64,000 bases of DNA from JBBSUQ01 sp964389755 (GTDB lineage: Bacteria > Bacteroidota > Bacteroidia > Flavobacteriales_D > Crocinitomicaceae). Every line of letters starts with the position of its first letter. The first letter of the stretch is position 1. Position numbers and translations under genes: made by a program. Location of the stretch: NCBI GenBank assembly GCA_964389755.1, contig CAYMEW010000021.1:1-64000 (forward strand), in the 5' to 3' direction. Shown one piece after another: positions 43,620-52,942 of the stretch. The notes under the pieces were generated by a model that searched no databases, was not told where the DNA came from, and saw only the letters and a list, made by a program, of their open reading frames with translations.

Positions 43620-45194
43620 CTAATATTTATCGGCAATTTCTTTTGCCACTTTTCCGAGAACATCGGTTAATTCGTCTGTATATTTTCCGGCTTTCAGTGC
43701 CACGAGTACGTCAGCATGTTTTGCTTCGAGGTAATCGAGGTATTCTTTTTCGAATTCCTTCACTTTGTTTACCGGAACTTTTTGCATCATTCCTTTTGTT
43801 CCCACGTAGATGATCGCAATCTGCTTTTCTACCGGGTACGGGTCTCCTTCGCGCTGCTTGAGCACTTCCACGTTGCGCGCACCTTTGTCGAGTACTGCTT
43901 TTGTGGCGGCATCGAGGTCGGAACCGAATTTCGCAAACGCTTCGAGTTCGCGGTACTGAGCCTGGTCGAGTTTCAGCGTACCTGCTACTTTCTTCATGGA
44001 TTTGATCTGTGCGTTACCTCCTACACGTGATACGGAGATACCCACGTTGATCGCCGGACGAATACCGGAGTTAAAGAGATCCGATTCGAGGAAGATCTGT
44101 CCGTCGGTGATCGAGATCACGTTGGTCGGAATGTATGCGGAAACGTCACCGGCCTGTGTTTCAATGATCGGAAGGGCAGTCAGTGAACCACCCCCTTTTA
44201 CGATTCCTTTGATAGACTCGGGAAGGTCGTTCATTTGCTTCGCGATCGTATCGTCTGCAATGATCTTCGCTGCACGCTCGAGCAAACGGCTGTGCAGGTA
44301 AAACACGTCACCCGGATAAGCCTCACGACCCGGCGGACGACGAAGCAAGAGAGATACCTCTCGGTAAGCCACCGCCTGTTTTGAAAGGTCATCGAATACG
44401 ATCAGTGCCGGACGTCCTGAATCACGGAAGTATTCACCGATTGCGGCACCAGTCATCGGCGCGTAGAACTGCATTGGTGCAGGATCGGATGCGTTTGAAG
44501 CAACCACCACGGTGTACGCCATGGCACCTGCATCCTCGAGTTTTTTCACGATTCCCGCAACGGTAGAACCTTTTTGTCCAACGGCAACATAGATACAGAA
44601 AACCGGTTCACCGCGGTCGTAGAACTCACGCTGGTTGATGATCGTATCGATTGCAACGGTCGTTTTACCTGTTTGACGGTCACCAATGATAAGCTCACGC
44701 TGACCACGCCCGATCGGAATCATGGCATCAACGGCTTTAATACCCGTTTGGAGCGGTTCGTTTACCGGCTGACGGAAGATTACTCCCGGCGCCTTGCGTT
44801 CGATCGGCATTTCATACAGTTCTCCGGCGATCGGGCCTTTACCGTCGATCGGGTTACCGAGTGTGTCAACCACGCGGCCAACCATTCCTTCACCAACCTG
44901 AACGGAAGCAATGCGTCCGAGACGTTTAACGGTGTCACCCTCTTTCACGTCTGTAGAACGGCCGAGCAATACGGCTCCGACGTTATCTTCCTCGAGGTTG
45001 AGTGCGATACCCTGCAGTCCGCCTTCGAATTCGATCAATTCACCGTACTGAACTCCATTCAGTCCGTAGATACGAGCAATACCGTCACCAATTTGTAACA
45101 CGGTACCAACCTCCTGTAATTCAGCTTCAGAACGAAATCCTGATAACTGCTCTCTTAAAATTGCAGAAACTTCTGCCGGTTTTACATCTGCCAT
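43620..45194 (-). CDS. atpA: ATP synthase F1 alpha subunit
   Basis: Nucleotide-binding, non-catalytic subunit of F1. A 524-residue protein of normal length. The Walker A loop is GDRQTGKTTVA, the Walker B region ALIVFDDLSKQAVAYRE, and the signature PAINVGISVSRVGG with the arginine finger is present. The N-terminal beta barrel begins near residue 25 (EVGTVLQIGDGIARIYGL). It lies 37 bases after atpH. Confidence 0.98.
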   Translation of the reverse strand: MADVKPAEVSAILREQLSGFRSEAELQEVGTVLQIGDGIARIYGLNGVQYGELIEFEGGLQGIALNLEEDNVGAVLLGRSTDVKEGDTVKRLGRIASVQVGEGMVGRVVDTLGNPIDGKGPIAGELYEMPIERKAPGVIFRQPVNEPLQTGIKAVDAMIPIGRGQRELIIGDRQTGKTTVAIDTIINQREFYDRGEPVFCIYVAVGQKGSTVAGIVKKLEDAGAMAYTVVVASNASDPAPMQFYAPMTGAAIGEYFRDSGRPALIVFDDLSKQAVAYREVSLLLRRPPGREAYPGDVFYLHSRLLERAAKIIADDTIAKQMNDLPESIKGIVKGGGSLTALPIIETQAGDVSAYIPTNVISITDGQIFLESDLFNSGIRPAINVGISVSRVGGNAQIKSMKKVAGTLKLDQAQYRELEAFAKFGSDLDAATKAVLDKGARNVEVLKQREGDPYPVEKQIAIIYVGTKGMMQKVPVNKVKEFEKEYLDYLEAKHADVLVALKAGKYTDELTDVLGKVAKEIADKY

Positions 45195-45231
45195 CTTATA
45201 TCACCTTAGCTTAAAGACAAACGCGGGGCGC

Positions 45232-45762
45232 TTATCTCGTTAAACGTTGTTTTAAATTATTCATCTGGGAAAGTACGGATGCATCGATCTGCTTATCTCC
45301 CATTTTTACAATAAACCCGCCGATCAGCGACGGATCCGTCATTTCTTTTACCTCCAGTTCACCTTCTACCGATTTGCCGACTTTATCCAGGATCTTCCTG
45401 CGAACATCATCCGAAAGCGGGCTCGCAGAGATCAGCGTTACCGGGGTGATGCCGCGGTATTCCTTAACCATTGCCTCGTAGGCTTCTGCGATCTGCGGAA
45501 GCAGGTCTTCCCGGCCGTTCTTCGTAATGAGGTTCACAAAAGAAGACGTGAGTTCTTCGAACTGTCCGAAAAGTTCCTTAAAAATAGCGATTTTTTTGTC
45601 CGCTTTTACAATCGGGCTACTCAGTAGCAACTGGAAATCATGGTTTTCATTCGCCTCGCGCAGGAAATTCATATCACCCAGTACGGCATCGATCTTTTGC
45701 TGTTCGATAGCCAGTTCGAGCAATGATTTTGCGTAACGCGATGCAACTTTAGTCCCTTTCAT
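45232..45762 (-). CDS. atpH: ATP synthase F1 delta subunit (OSCP)
   Basis: Joins the F1 head to the peripheral stalk. A 176-residue protein. It has the N-terminal helical bundle (VASRYAKSLLELAIEQ) and the C-terminal conserved segment (LIGGFIVKMGDKQIDASVLSQMNNLKQRL). Five bases separate it from atpF, so the two are co-translated. Confidence 0.95.
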   Translation of the reverse strand: MKGTKVASRYAKSLLELAIEQQKIDAVLGDMNFLREANENHDFQLLLSSPIVKADKKIAIFKELFGQFEELTSSFVNLITKNGREDLLPQIAEAYEAMVKEYRGITPVTLISASPLSDDVRRKILDKVGKSVEGELEVKEMTDPSLIGGFIVKMGDKQIDASVLSQMNNLKQRLTR

Positions 45763-45767
45763 CTTTC

Positions 45768-46262
45768 TTAGTTCAGGTTTATGTCATCCACCAGTTTCTC
45801 CGCAAGCGCTTTTTGCTTGTCATCGGAAGAAAGTTCTCCGCGAACCAGTTTTTCCGCGATCTCGAGGGAGAATGCAGCAACCTGTGTTTTGAGTTCGCTG
45901 AGGGCCGCTGCTTTTTCAGCATTGATCGAAGTACGGGCAGAAGCAATCATCTTCTCACCTTCTTCTTTCGCAGTGCTTTTTGCTTCTTCGACCATGCGGT
46001 TCGCCGTTTCACGGGCATCTTTGATCATGGCATCGCGCTCTGCACGCGCTTCCTTCAACAGCGTTTCGTTTTGCGCCTGGAGCGCTTTCATTTCCGCTTT
46101 TGTTTTCTCAGCCAACTCGAGGGCATCCGAAATCTTTTGCTCACGGGTGTTCACCGCTCCGAGGATCGGCTTCCAAACAAACTTCGCAAGAATGAACAGC
46201 AGGAGAATGAACACTAATCCTGTCCAAAACAAAAGGCCGTAATCCGGTAATATCAAATCCAT
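45768..46262 (-). CDS. atpF: ATP synthase F0 b subunit
   Basis: The peripheral-stalk subunit. A 164-residue protein with a single N-terminal membrane helix (~8-30, GLLFWTGLVFILLLFILAKF) followed by a long Ala/Glu/Lys-rich helix that dimerises (AEKTKAEMKALQAQNETLLKEA). It holds the alpha3-beta3 head still during rotation. It follows atpE after a 78-base gap that contains a strong hairpin. Confidence 0.95.
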   Translation of the reverse strand: MDLILPDYGLLFWTGLVFILLLFILAKFVWKPILGAVNTREQKISDALELAEKTKAEMKALQAQNETLLKEARAERDAMIKDARETANRMVEEAKSTAKEEGEKMIASARTSINAEKAAALSELKTQVAAFSLEIAEKLVRGELSSDDKQKALAEKLVDDINLN

Positions 46263-46297
46263 GTTATCGTATTATTTATATTGTTTTTTTCAAATTA

Positions 46298-46333
46298 AAA
46301 CCGGGAAATGAACCAACCGTTCATTCCCGGTTT
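46298..46333 (-). promoter_or_regulatory. Strong intra-operon hairpin between atpE and atpF
   Basis: AAACCGGGAATGAAC - 5-base loop - GTTCATTTCCCGGTTT makes a 15-bp stem with one bulged base, starting 8 bases after the atpE stop. Only four T residues follow. It may partly terminate transcription or protect the 3' end of atpE mRNA, which would help make more c subunit than the other subunits. Confidence 0.6.
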
Positions 46334-46340
46334 AGACATC

Positions 46341-46547
46341 TTACAGACCCAAGAATCCGACAACCACCCCGAAGAGTGCAACCCCTTCAATGAGGGCCGC
46401 CGCGATAATCATAGCTGTTTGAATTTTTCCTGAAGCTTCCGGCTGACGAGCGATCGCGTCCATTGCTGAACCACCGATACGTCCGATACCCAATCCGGCG
46501 CCTAATACGGCCAGACCTGCTCCAATTGCTGCTACTCCTGTCATCAT
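46341..46547 (-). CDS. atpE: ATP synthase F0 c subunit
   Basis: The rotor-ring subunit. A 68-residue two-helix hairpin. Helix 1 has the glycine repeat AVLGAGLGIGRIGGSAM, the polar loop is ARQPE, and helix 2 carries the ion-carrying Glu54 in ALIEGVALFG. The residues after Glu54 are Gly-Val-Ala rather than the Ser/Thr set of sodium-type rings, so it is probably proton-driven. ATG at 46547 or the next codon. Confidence 0.96.
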   Translation of the reverse strand: MMTGVAAIGAGLAVLGAGLGIGRIGGSAMDAIARQPEASGKIQTAMIIAAALIEGVALFGVVVGFLGL

Positions 46548-46576
46548 AACTATATTTGAGTTGAAAAATTTACAAA

Positions 46577-47740
46577 TTAATGGTGGTGCTCTTCAACAGC
46601 CGCACCGATAAACAAGGCTGAAAGCATCGCAAACAGGTACGCCTGCAGGAATGCCACCAGCAATTCCAACACCGAGATAAACAAAGCCATCGGTACGGAA
46701 AGGCCGGCCCAGCCAATATTTTGATTAATAAAAATGATACAAATAAATGCGAGTACGATTACGTGTCCTGCTGTGATATTCGCAAACAAACGAATCATCA
46801 ATGCAAACGGCTTTGTAAGAACCCCCAGCAACTCGATCGGCATCATAAAGATCTTCATAATTACCGGCACACCCGGCATCCAGAAGATGTGACCCCAGTA
46901 AGCACGATTTCCTGAGAAGTTTGTCACGAGCATGGTCGCAACAGCAAGGAAAAGTGTTACCGCGATATTTCCTGTAAGGTTAGCACCGCCAGGGAAAATT
47001 GGCACGAGTCCGAGTAAGTTATTGATCCAGATAAAGAAAAAGATCGTCAGCAAAAAGGGCACGAAGCGCTTGTAATGTTTCTCCGAAATGTTTGACTTGG
47101 CAACATCGTCCCGAACCATCAGCACAAGCGGCTCGATGAATTTAGCCAGGCCTTTCGGAGCAACTGCACCGTTCTTTTTATAATAAGAGGCAACCGAACC
47201 CATCATGATCAGGATCAATAGGGACGCAAAAATAAGTGAAACAACATTCTTTGTTATTGAAAAATCAAGCGGTGCATCAGCTCCTATAACTTCGCCGTTC
47301 TCAACTTCCAATTCTCCGGACTCATTCAGTTTATAAATGGTTTCCTTAAACATTGCATATCCTTCGGCAGCTTCTACACCTTTTACATAGTGTAGCTTTT
47401 CAGAAGTCGCATGATCTACCGCTTCCGCACTGTGACCGTGATAGAAATCGGAAGAAGAAAACATTTTAAAGCCGTTGTCGATCAGGATGATCGGGAGTGG
47501 AATTACCGTTCCGCCGTGATGCGGACCCCACAAATGCCATTGATGCGCATCTCCGATGTGTTCCAGGATAAATTTCCCGACCTCAAATTCTTTATTATGC
47601 TCATCCTGCACATTCTCATGCCCTTCGTGCTCCGCGGAATGTTGTGGTTCAACAGAGGATGCAAGAACCGCATTTATCGAGAAAACAGCCAGAACGGCTA
47701 AAAAAACTGATCTTCCGATGCCTTTCAAAATCATTTTCAT
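46577..47740 (-). CDS. atpB: ATP synthase F0 a subunit
   Basis: The stator channel subunit. A 387-residue protein, longer than the ~270 of E. coli. It starts with a signal-like segment and a His/Glu-rich extracytoplasmic stretch (AEHEGHENVQDEHNKE), the Bacteroidota form. The membrane part ends with LMIRLFANITAGHVIVL, whose Arg is essential for proton transfer, and a final helix pair up to GAAVEEHHH. First gene after a good promoter at 47776-47805. Confidence 0.96.
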   Translation of the reverse strand: MKMILKGIGRSVFLAVLAVFSINAVLASSVEPQHSAEHEGHENVQDEHNKEFEVGKFILEHIGDAHQWHLWGPHHGGTVIPLPIILIDNGFKMFSSSDFYHGHSAEAVDHATSEKLHYVKGVEAAEGYAMFKETIYKLNESGELEVENGEVIGADAPLDFSITKNVVSLIFASLLILIMMGSVASYYKKNGAVAPKGLAKFIEPLVLMVRDDVAKSNISEKHYKRFVPFLLTIFFFIWINNLLGLVPIFPGGANLTGNIAVTLFLAVATMLVTNFSGNRAYWGHIFWMPGVPVIMKIFMMPIELLGVLTKPFALMIRLFANITAGHVIVLAFICIIFINQNIGWAGLSVPMALFISVLELLVAFLQAYLFAMLSALFIGAAVEEHHH

Positions 47741-47775
47741 CTAATTAGGATTGAATACCCCCTTAAAATTTTGCG

Positions 47776-47805
47776 CAAAGGTACTTAAACTTTCTTAAGT
47801 GACAA
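47776..47805 (-). promoter_or_regulatory. Complete Bacteroidota promoter of atpB (TTG-N19-TACCTTTG)
   Basis: On the minus strand TTG (47803-47805) is followed after 19 bases by TACCTTTG (47776-47783), exact matches to both the -33 and -7 elements at the canonical spacing. It lies 35 bases before the atpB ATG and shows that the atp genes can be transcribed independently of the upstream PorW-bactofilin genes. Confidence 0.75.
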
Positions 47806-47877
47806 GTTAAAATGTATAAGAAATTTGTTTCGGATGCCGGGCGACTCCTGCTTTTCACTGTATACTCAGTACGGCTC

Positions 47878-48258
47878 TTAGTTCCGGTTTGCCAGCCTGA
47901 TCAAGAGTACAGACTGAATCGTAAGCAGTACCAGGAAAACAACGATCAGGTGAAAGCCCATCGGGCGGGCCATTTCCACTTTTTTATACACGATGGCCGC
48001 AATTACGGAAAGAGCAGACAGCATCTGCACGGTCGTGAGGATCAAAAAGCGCCCCACGAAGTTCTCTGCCGTCCGGTTCAGGCCCGGGGCGATAATCAAC
48101 ATACCGCCTCCGAAAATAAGCAAAAGAATGACGTCGATCAGGATCACCCGTTTTTCAGGGAGAGATAATACGCCGAGTCCTCCCAACAAAAGGTGCAGGC
48201 CGCAAATCAACAGCAATGCCGATAAAAAACGGGTCGTGTAAATACGGGATTTAGTCAT
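47878..48258 (-). CDS. Four-helix membrane protein between atpZ-like gene and atpB
   Basis: A 126-residue protein with four hydrophobic helices (~10-35, 40-58, 68-90, 100-122) and few charged residues. I do not recognise a conserved motif. Its place matches that of AtpI-like accessory proteins, which help assemble the c ring, so a related role is possible. It overlaps the AtpZ-like gene by 8 bases. Confidence 0.65.
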   Translation of the reverse strand: MTKSRIYTTRFLSALLLICGLHLLLGGLGVLSLPEKRVILIDVILLLIFGGGMLIIAPGLNRTAENFVGRFLILTTVQMLSALSVIAAIVYKKVEMARPMGFHLIVVFLVLLTIQSVLLIRLANRN

Positions 48259-48487
48259 CGTTGTCTTTGCTCATTTTCATCACTTCCCGGATCACGAGTA
48301 CCAGGGCTGCCGTAACGCCAAAGAGGGACAGACCGATGGTCCACCAGGCCGTTGCCGACTGATATTTTTTGTCCAGCCAGGTGCCCAGCCAGGCAAAAAA
48401 GCCGATGATCACACCCATCTGGATGCCGAGCGCACTGAAGCGTGCGAATTTCGAAAAACTCTTCTGATTGTCTTTTTCTTCCTCCAT
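48251..48487 (-). CDS. AtpZ/AtpI-family protein
   Basis: A 78-residue protein with two membrane helices (~17-38 and ~47-70), the second preceded by TWLDKKYQSATAWWTIGLSLFGV, the AtpZ-type signature. In other bacteria such proteins form a complex with AtpI linked to Mg2+/Ca2+ and F0 assembly. It is encoded 3 bases after the bactofilin stop. Confidence 0.85.
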   Translation of the reverse strand: MEEEKDNQKSFSKFARFSALGIQMGVIIGFFAWLGTWLDKKYQSATAWWTIGLSLFGVTAALVLVIREVMKMSKDNDD

Positions 48488-48490
48488 GAA

Positions 48491-48913
48491 TCAATAAACA
48501 AGATCCTCCGGGTTATCGTTTACGACTACCGTGGGTTTTTGTTTCTTTTTTTCCGGAACCTTTCCACCGACCTCGCAGTTCCCGAAGAACTGCGCACCTT
48601 CTTCGACCAGGATGCGGTTTGTCCGGATATTTCCATGGATGAGTGATTTTTCGCGAAGCACCAGCAGTTGATCTACCCTGAGATCGCCTTCCAGCTTGCC
48701 GAGCACTTCAGCTTCGTTGCAATTGAGATTTCCTTTTACCGTTCCGTTTTCGCCCACTACTACTTTGCCGGCGCTAAAGACGTCTCCTTCAATGTCCCCG
48801 TCGATGCGTATGTTCGATTCGGAATTCACCGAGCCGATGATACGGGTGCCTTCCACGAAGGTGTTCAAACGATTCGGACTCTCAAAACCAGTTTTCTCTT
48901 TCTTACCTAACAT
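48491..48913 (-). CDS. Bactofilin
   Basis: A polymer-forming cytoskeletal protein of 140 residues. The central beta-helix (~20-115) has the repeats typical of bactofilins (EGTRIIGSVNSESNIRIDG, GKVVVGENGTVKGNL). The tail is proline/lysine-rich. Bactofilins act in cell shape and localisation of envelope proteins. It follows PorW by 3 bases, so it is part of the same transcript. Confidence 0.92.
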   Translation of the reverse strand: MLGKKEKTGFESPNRLNTFVEGTRIIGSVNSESNIRIDGDIEGDVFSAGKVVVGENGTVKGNLNCNEAEVLGKLEGDLRVDQLLVLREKSLIHGNIRTNRILVEEGAQFFGNCEVGGKVPEKKKQKPTVVVNDNPEDLVY

Positions 48914-48916
48914 GTC

Positions 48917-51553
48917 CTAATAATATTCGTCGTAAAATGTTTCGTATTCCGTTAGCTTTCTGGTTGAGAATAATGTTTGCAGGTTTTTAGGCGAAATAGC
49001 AAATATTTTCAGGTCGTGCATGCTTCCCACGTGATTCCGGGTCGACTTGAACACTCGAATGTATTCCATCGCGTCGAGGTCGGTCTCGAACTCCTGCACA
49101 AGCACGATACTCTGATCGTTTTCGAGGTCATAGATCTTGCTGGAAGCATTGAGCCCATCGCGGCTGAAGTACTCCCGGTTAAAACTCACAACGTTCGATC
49201 TCGGTGACGCGGAAGATGCTTTCGGCTCCAGGAAAATGATCACATAATGTTTGTCGTCTTCATAGGTGTAGACCGAACTCTTCTCAAAATTCGCTTCGAT
49301 GTTCTTCGAATACCCGTTTTCGATAATGTCGAGCATTTCCCCGGCACGCGTGGCTTCCTCGGTATCCGGGTATTCGGCAACCACTTGTTCCAGTACGGGT
49401 TTCAGCATCAACTTATTGGAAGATGTCTGCCCGAGGCTCATAGCCTTCAACAGCATGTATTTCGCACGGAAGCGGTTGTCCTTTTCTTCGTCGATCACCA
49501 CGTTCGCCCGGGCGATCACCGGGTAATACAAACCGCGGTTATACCTTTCGAGTACGGTAATGTATTCCTGTTCCTGCAGGGCCTGCAACTCTTTGCGTTT
49601 TACAAAGAAGTCCGGATCCCGCAGGTAGTTCGCGTAATCGGAGTTCGGATAATTGTCCAGAATATAACTTTTGTGCGTCGAGGCCACCACCGGATCCTGC
49701 ACTTCATTCATTTTATAGAGTTGAAAGGCGGACATTACGTTGTATTCGGATTCGTAATTGTGATCAATGACCGCAGTGAACTGCGAGCTTGCAAACTTCG
49801 GTTCGTTCAGCTGATCCTTGTAAATGATCCCGGCGTCGTAGTATGCTTTTACGAGGCGGTCGTTGGAGGCAGTCATAGCCGAATCGGTCAGCGGAACATT
49901 TTGCAGGAGCCGATCCACGGTGAGCGTGTCCTCCTGTTGCATGGCAATGGCTGAAGTATCTTCGAACGCGGTCGAGTCATCGATCTCGTTGAATGCATTG
50001 GCGAAATTGATCTTCTGGCTGCGTCGCCAGTCGTCTTCATTTTCACGCTGACCCCACATGCGCTTGAACTCATCGTAGCCTTCTGCACGGGTTTTCGCAT
50101 TGTTCCAGTACCATTTGTTCCCGGACTGGTTCTGAACGAAGAGGTTTTGATTTTGCTGCAACTGAAGTAAGCGTTCGGCTTCGCGTTTTTTGCGTTCGGC
50201 TTCTTCTTCTTTGATCTGCTTGATCACGTCTTTCACAAACTTTTCGCGCTCCCCTTCGGAAAGCTGCGCAATGCGCTGCACACTGTCTTCGAAAGCAGCG
50301 GTCTCCACGGCTACCACGAGGTTCGACAGGTTCTCCGCTTTCCGGCGAATCCCTTCCGCATTCGGGTAATCCTCGGGAATCACGCTTGCCGTGGAATCGT
50401 AGTATTTTTGTGCGCTGACGTAGTTTCGTTCCTCGAAAGCCATGTCGCCCAGTTTTTCGTAGGCCATGCCTTTCTGACGTCCGTTGGAGACGGAATAAAA
50501 GGCCGACTGGGTCAGGTAAACCTTTCCCTGCTCGCGGTTGCCCTCGTTTAGTTCGATCTGGGCAAGTCCGTAATAGATCTGGTCCTTATATTCCGCATTC
50601 TTAGCGTCGCGGAGCATTTTCTTCAGTTCTTTTTTCGTGTCTTCCGTACCGCCGAGCACCGCTTTTTTAATACGCGCATTGAACAGCATTTCAAAACGGC
50701 CGTTGTAGCGCAGCACTTTTTTATACTTCTTTTTGGCATCCTGCGGACGCCCGGCCTTTTCATAGAGTTGGCCGAGAATGAAGTTCACACGTGCCTTATC
50801 CTGCGATTTTTTCGCAAATTTCAATGAGTTTTCCAGGTAAGTAATGGCTTCATCCGGCTGATTCTTGGCCAATGCCAGATCTGCTTTCGTGAGTTCAAAA
50901 TCAAAACGGATCTCTTTGGGAAACTCCGCCTTCTCTTCGTCCTTGTCCTTCTTGAAATTAAAGAACTTTTTACCTTCTTCTTCCTGCTCTTTCAGGGCTT
51001 TATCGAGGTTATCGACATTAAACTGTGCTTCCGTCAGGTTGCCCATCCGGAGGTTGGTCTTGGCCATCCACAGTTCACCGATGTACAACGAAGGATCGTT
51101 ATCGTAAAACTTGCGAATGAACTTAAAGTTCTTCATCGCACCCTCGTAATCACGACGGTAGTAACTCGCAATGCCGATCAGCGTCCAGTTTTCATCGATG
51201 TAGCCGTTGTGCTCCTCCTTCTTTTTGGAAGGCCGGTCATTGCTCGGCATACTGTGCTTCTTGATCACTTCGGTGCACTTCGCTATCGCAGTGTCGAGTG
51301 CCGGGTACAGGCCGATCACTTCCTTTTCATCCGGCACGGGCTCAATGGGCAACAACTCGTAATAGTTCTCCTGGAGGGAATTCTCGTAGGAATTGATCGC
51401 TTCATCCACGAGAAGTGTTGCATTAAAATAACCGTTATAATGCGCGGTAACCGTGTGATAACTACGATTTACAAAGGTGTTCTTTTCCGTTGAGCAGGCC
51501 CATATCAACAGGCTTATTCCTGCAAGCAGCAACGAATATCGAACAATTTTCAT
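48917..51553 (-). CDS. porW: PorW/SprE-type lipoprotein of the type IX secretion system
   Basis: An ~879-residue lipoprotein with tetratricopeptide repeats. From the ATG at 51553 the signal is MKIVRYSLLLAGISLLIWAC with lipobox Cys20. An adjacent ATG (51556) is equally possible. The N-terminal STEKNTFVNRSYHTVTAHYN and the TPR/coiled-coil centre (DEAITYLENSLKFA; EEEAERKKREAERLLQ) match PorW (SprE), an outer-membrane-associated part of the T9SS needed for gliding and secretion. The neighbour order PorW - bactofilin - AtpZ - atpB is recurrent in Flavobacteriia. Confidence 0.88.
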   Translation of the reverse strand: MKIVRYSLLLAGISLLIWACSTEKNTFVNRSYHTVTAHYNGYFNATLLVDEAINSYENSLQENYYELLPIEPVPDEKEVIGLYPALDTAIAKCTEVIKKHSMPSNDRPSKKKEEHNGYIDENWTLIGIASYYRRDYEGAMKNFKFIRKFYDNDPSLYIGELWMAKTNLRMGNLTEAQFNVDNLDKALKEQEEEGKKFFNFKKDKDEEKAEFPKEIRFDFELTKADLALAKNQPDEAITYLENSLKFAKKSQDKARVNFILGQLYEKAGRPQDAKKKYKKVLRYNGRFEMLFNARIKKAVLGGTEDTKKELKKMLRDAKNAEYKDQIYYGLAQIELNEGNREQGKVYLTQSAFYSVSNGRQKGMAYEKLGDMAFEERNYVSAQKYYDSTASVIPEDYPNAEGIRRKAENLSNLVVAVETAAFEDSVQRIAQLSEGEREKFVKDVIKQIKEEEAERKKREAERLLQLQQNQNLFVQNQSGNKWYWNNAKTRAEGYDEFKRMWGQRENEDDWRRSQKINFANAFNEIDDSTAFEDTSAIAMQQEDTLTVDRLLQNVPLTDSAMTASNDRLVKAYYDAGIIYKDQLNEPKFASSQFTAVIDHNYESEYNVMSAFQLYKMNEVQDPVVASTHKSYILDNYPNSDYANYLRDPDFFVKRKELQALQEQEYITVLERYNRGLYYPVIARANVVIDEEKDNRFRAKYMLLKAMSLGQTSSNKLMLKPVLEQVVAEYPDTEEATRAGEMLDIIENGYSKNIEANFEKSSVYTYEDDKHYVIIFLEPKASSASPRSNVVSFNREYFSRDGLNASSKIYDLENDQSIVLVQEFETDLDAMEYIRVFKSTRNHVGSMHDLKIFAISPKNLQTLFSTRKLTEYETFYDEYY

Positions 51554-51665
51554 CATGAATGGAGCAATACGGTTTACGGTCTTCAATAACTGAAAAACGA
51601 CAAGTTTATTTTATTCAGCGTGCAAATATAACGCTAAATCACTGGAAAATATGCCTCCCGAAGGC

Positions 51666-52307
51666 TTACTCGCAATCGGAAAGGAAAGAAGTCGTAAAAT
51701 CGATCTCCATTTCCGTCCACAATTTTGCTTTCCCGTCTTTCCCGATGTGCAGGTCATGACAGATCTCGCTAAGTGCTTTGTAGCTTTCATCGAGTTTGTA
51801 ATCCATCATGTCAAAAGTAGCATGAATGGTAAAGGTGGCATTGTCTTCCAGTTTCATCTCTGCCTTTTCGGTACGGGTAACGCCGTTCATGGTCAGTTCG
51901 ATCTCACCGTTCCCGTTCTTATCGAATTTCGTAACGCGCGCATCGATCATATCACCGTTCATATTTCCAAAGAACTGGGCGCGCAGTTTCCCGTCGCGTT
52001 CTTCGTTCGCCGAATTCACCGATTCTACCGGGATTGACAGGCTGAGCGCAGCACATAATTTTTCGAGATCGTCGCCGCTTTTAGAAGACTTCAGTTCGAA
52101 TTTGTCAAACACCCCTTTTACAGCAGTTTTTTCGGTGTACTTGAAAGCGGTCCAACCCACTGTGGTGTTTTCCGGGTTGAAGGTATAAAAGCAGGATTTT
52201 ACTTTTTCCCCGCCTTGTTCTTCCGTCATCTGGTCGTTGTCTGATGATCCGCAGGCCTGAAACAGCAATGCTGCAGCGGCGAACATATAAAGTGTACGTT
52301 TTACCAT
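51666..52307 (-). CDS. YceI-family lipoprotein
   Basis: A 213-residue lipoprotein from the ATG at 52307 (MVKRTLYMFAAAALLFQAC, Cys19). It has the lipocalin-like YceI pattern: TVGWTAFKYTEKTAVKGVFDKFEL, SLSIPVESVNSANEERD, FFGNM and the repeated ... TMNGVTRTEKAEM strands. YceI proteins bind amphiphilic isoprenoids in the periplasm. The ligand here is unknown. Monocistronic. Confidence 0.85.
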   Translation of the reverse strand: MVKRTLYMFAAAALLFQACGSSDNDQMTEEQGGEKVKSCFYTFNPENTTVGWTAFKYTEKTAVKGVFDKFELKSSKSGDDLEKLCAALSLSIPVESVNSANEERDGKLRAQFFGNMNGDMIDARVTKFDKNGNGEIELTMNGVTRTEKAEMKLEDNATFTIHATFDMMDYKLDESYKALSEICHDLHIGKDGKAKLWTEMEIDFTTSFLSDCE

Positions 52308-52408
52308 TGTATTTTTTCTTGCTAATTTACACAATTCACGTCAGGATTTAAAAGGATTCCTGCTTTTTGTGGGGACGCGAAAGAGAGCCGTCGGAAAATT
52401 ACTATCAA

Positions 52409-52942
52409 TCAGCGTTTTTTACGCCGGATATTCAGATCCCGATCCTGTATCAGTACCCAGTGCAGGGAGATGAAGAAGGAGTTGGTCTGCGTAAAATCCC
52501 CGGAACGTGTCAGGAAATGATAGCCTGTTTGTAAGTGAAACTGGAACAGTTTGTAGCCTAAAACGGGGGAAAAACCAAAGCGATCATACGTGAAATCGGT
52601 CCGGTAATTGAGGTTGATGCCATAGGTCAGGTTGAGCCGCCCGCGCTTAAACCAGTAACCGACATCGTACCCGAGCACATTGTATCGGAAGTTGTAATTA
52701 AAACCCATGTGAACGGCATTCGTAACGGGTTTGATGAGTTTCAGCCGTTTCCACTGGTACTCGGCCCCGAGTTCAAGCACCGTATAGGCTCCGCGCTGCA
52801 AACCGATGTAAGGTCCGTATTTCGCGATGCGCACCTCGGTTTTCTTCGCAAACAGATCTTTCAGAAAGCCCTCATCACGCTGAGCAGACAGGTCGCCTGC
52901 AAAAGCTAATGCGAGTATACAAAGCCGGATTCTAACGCTCAT
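52409..52942 (-). CDS. Outer-membrane barrel-like protein downstream of cvpA
   Basis: A 177-residue exported protein from the ATG at 52942 (signal MSVRIRLCILALAFAGDLSAQ). It is rich in aromatic beta-strands (YGPYIGLQRGAYTVLELGAEYQWKRL, NFRYNVLGYDVGYWF, HLQTGYHFL) that alternate in the manner of a small outer-membrane barrel. The frame is open well upstream through the cvpA gene, but that part has no coding features. It overlaps cvpA by 11 bases. Function unknown. Confidence 0.7.
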   Translation of the reverse strand: MSVRIRLCILALAFAGDLSAQRDEGFLKDLFAKKTEVRIAKYGPYIGLQRGAYTVLELGAEYQWKRLKLIKPVTNAVHMGFNYNFRYNVLGYDVGYWFKRGRLNLTYGINLNYRTDFTYDRFGFSPVLGYKLFQFHLQTGYHFLTRSGDFTQTNSFFISLHWVLIQDRDLNIRRKKR

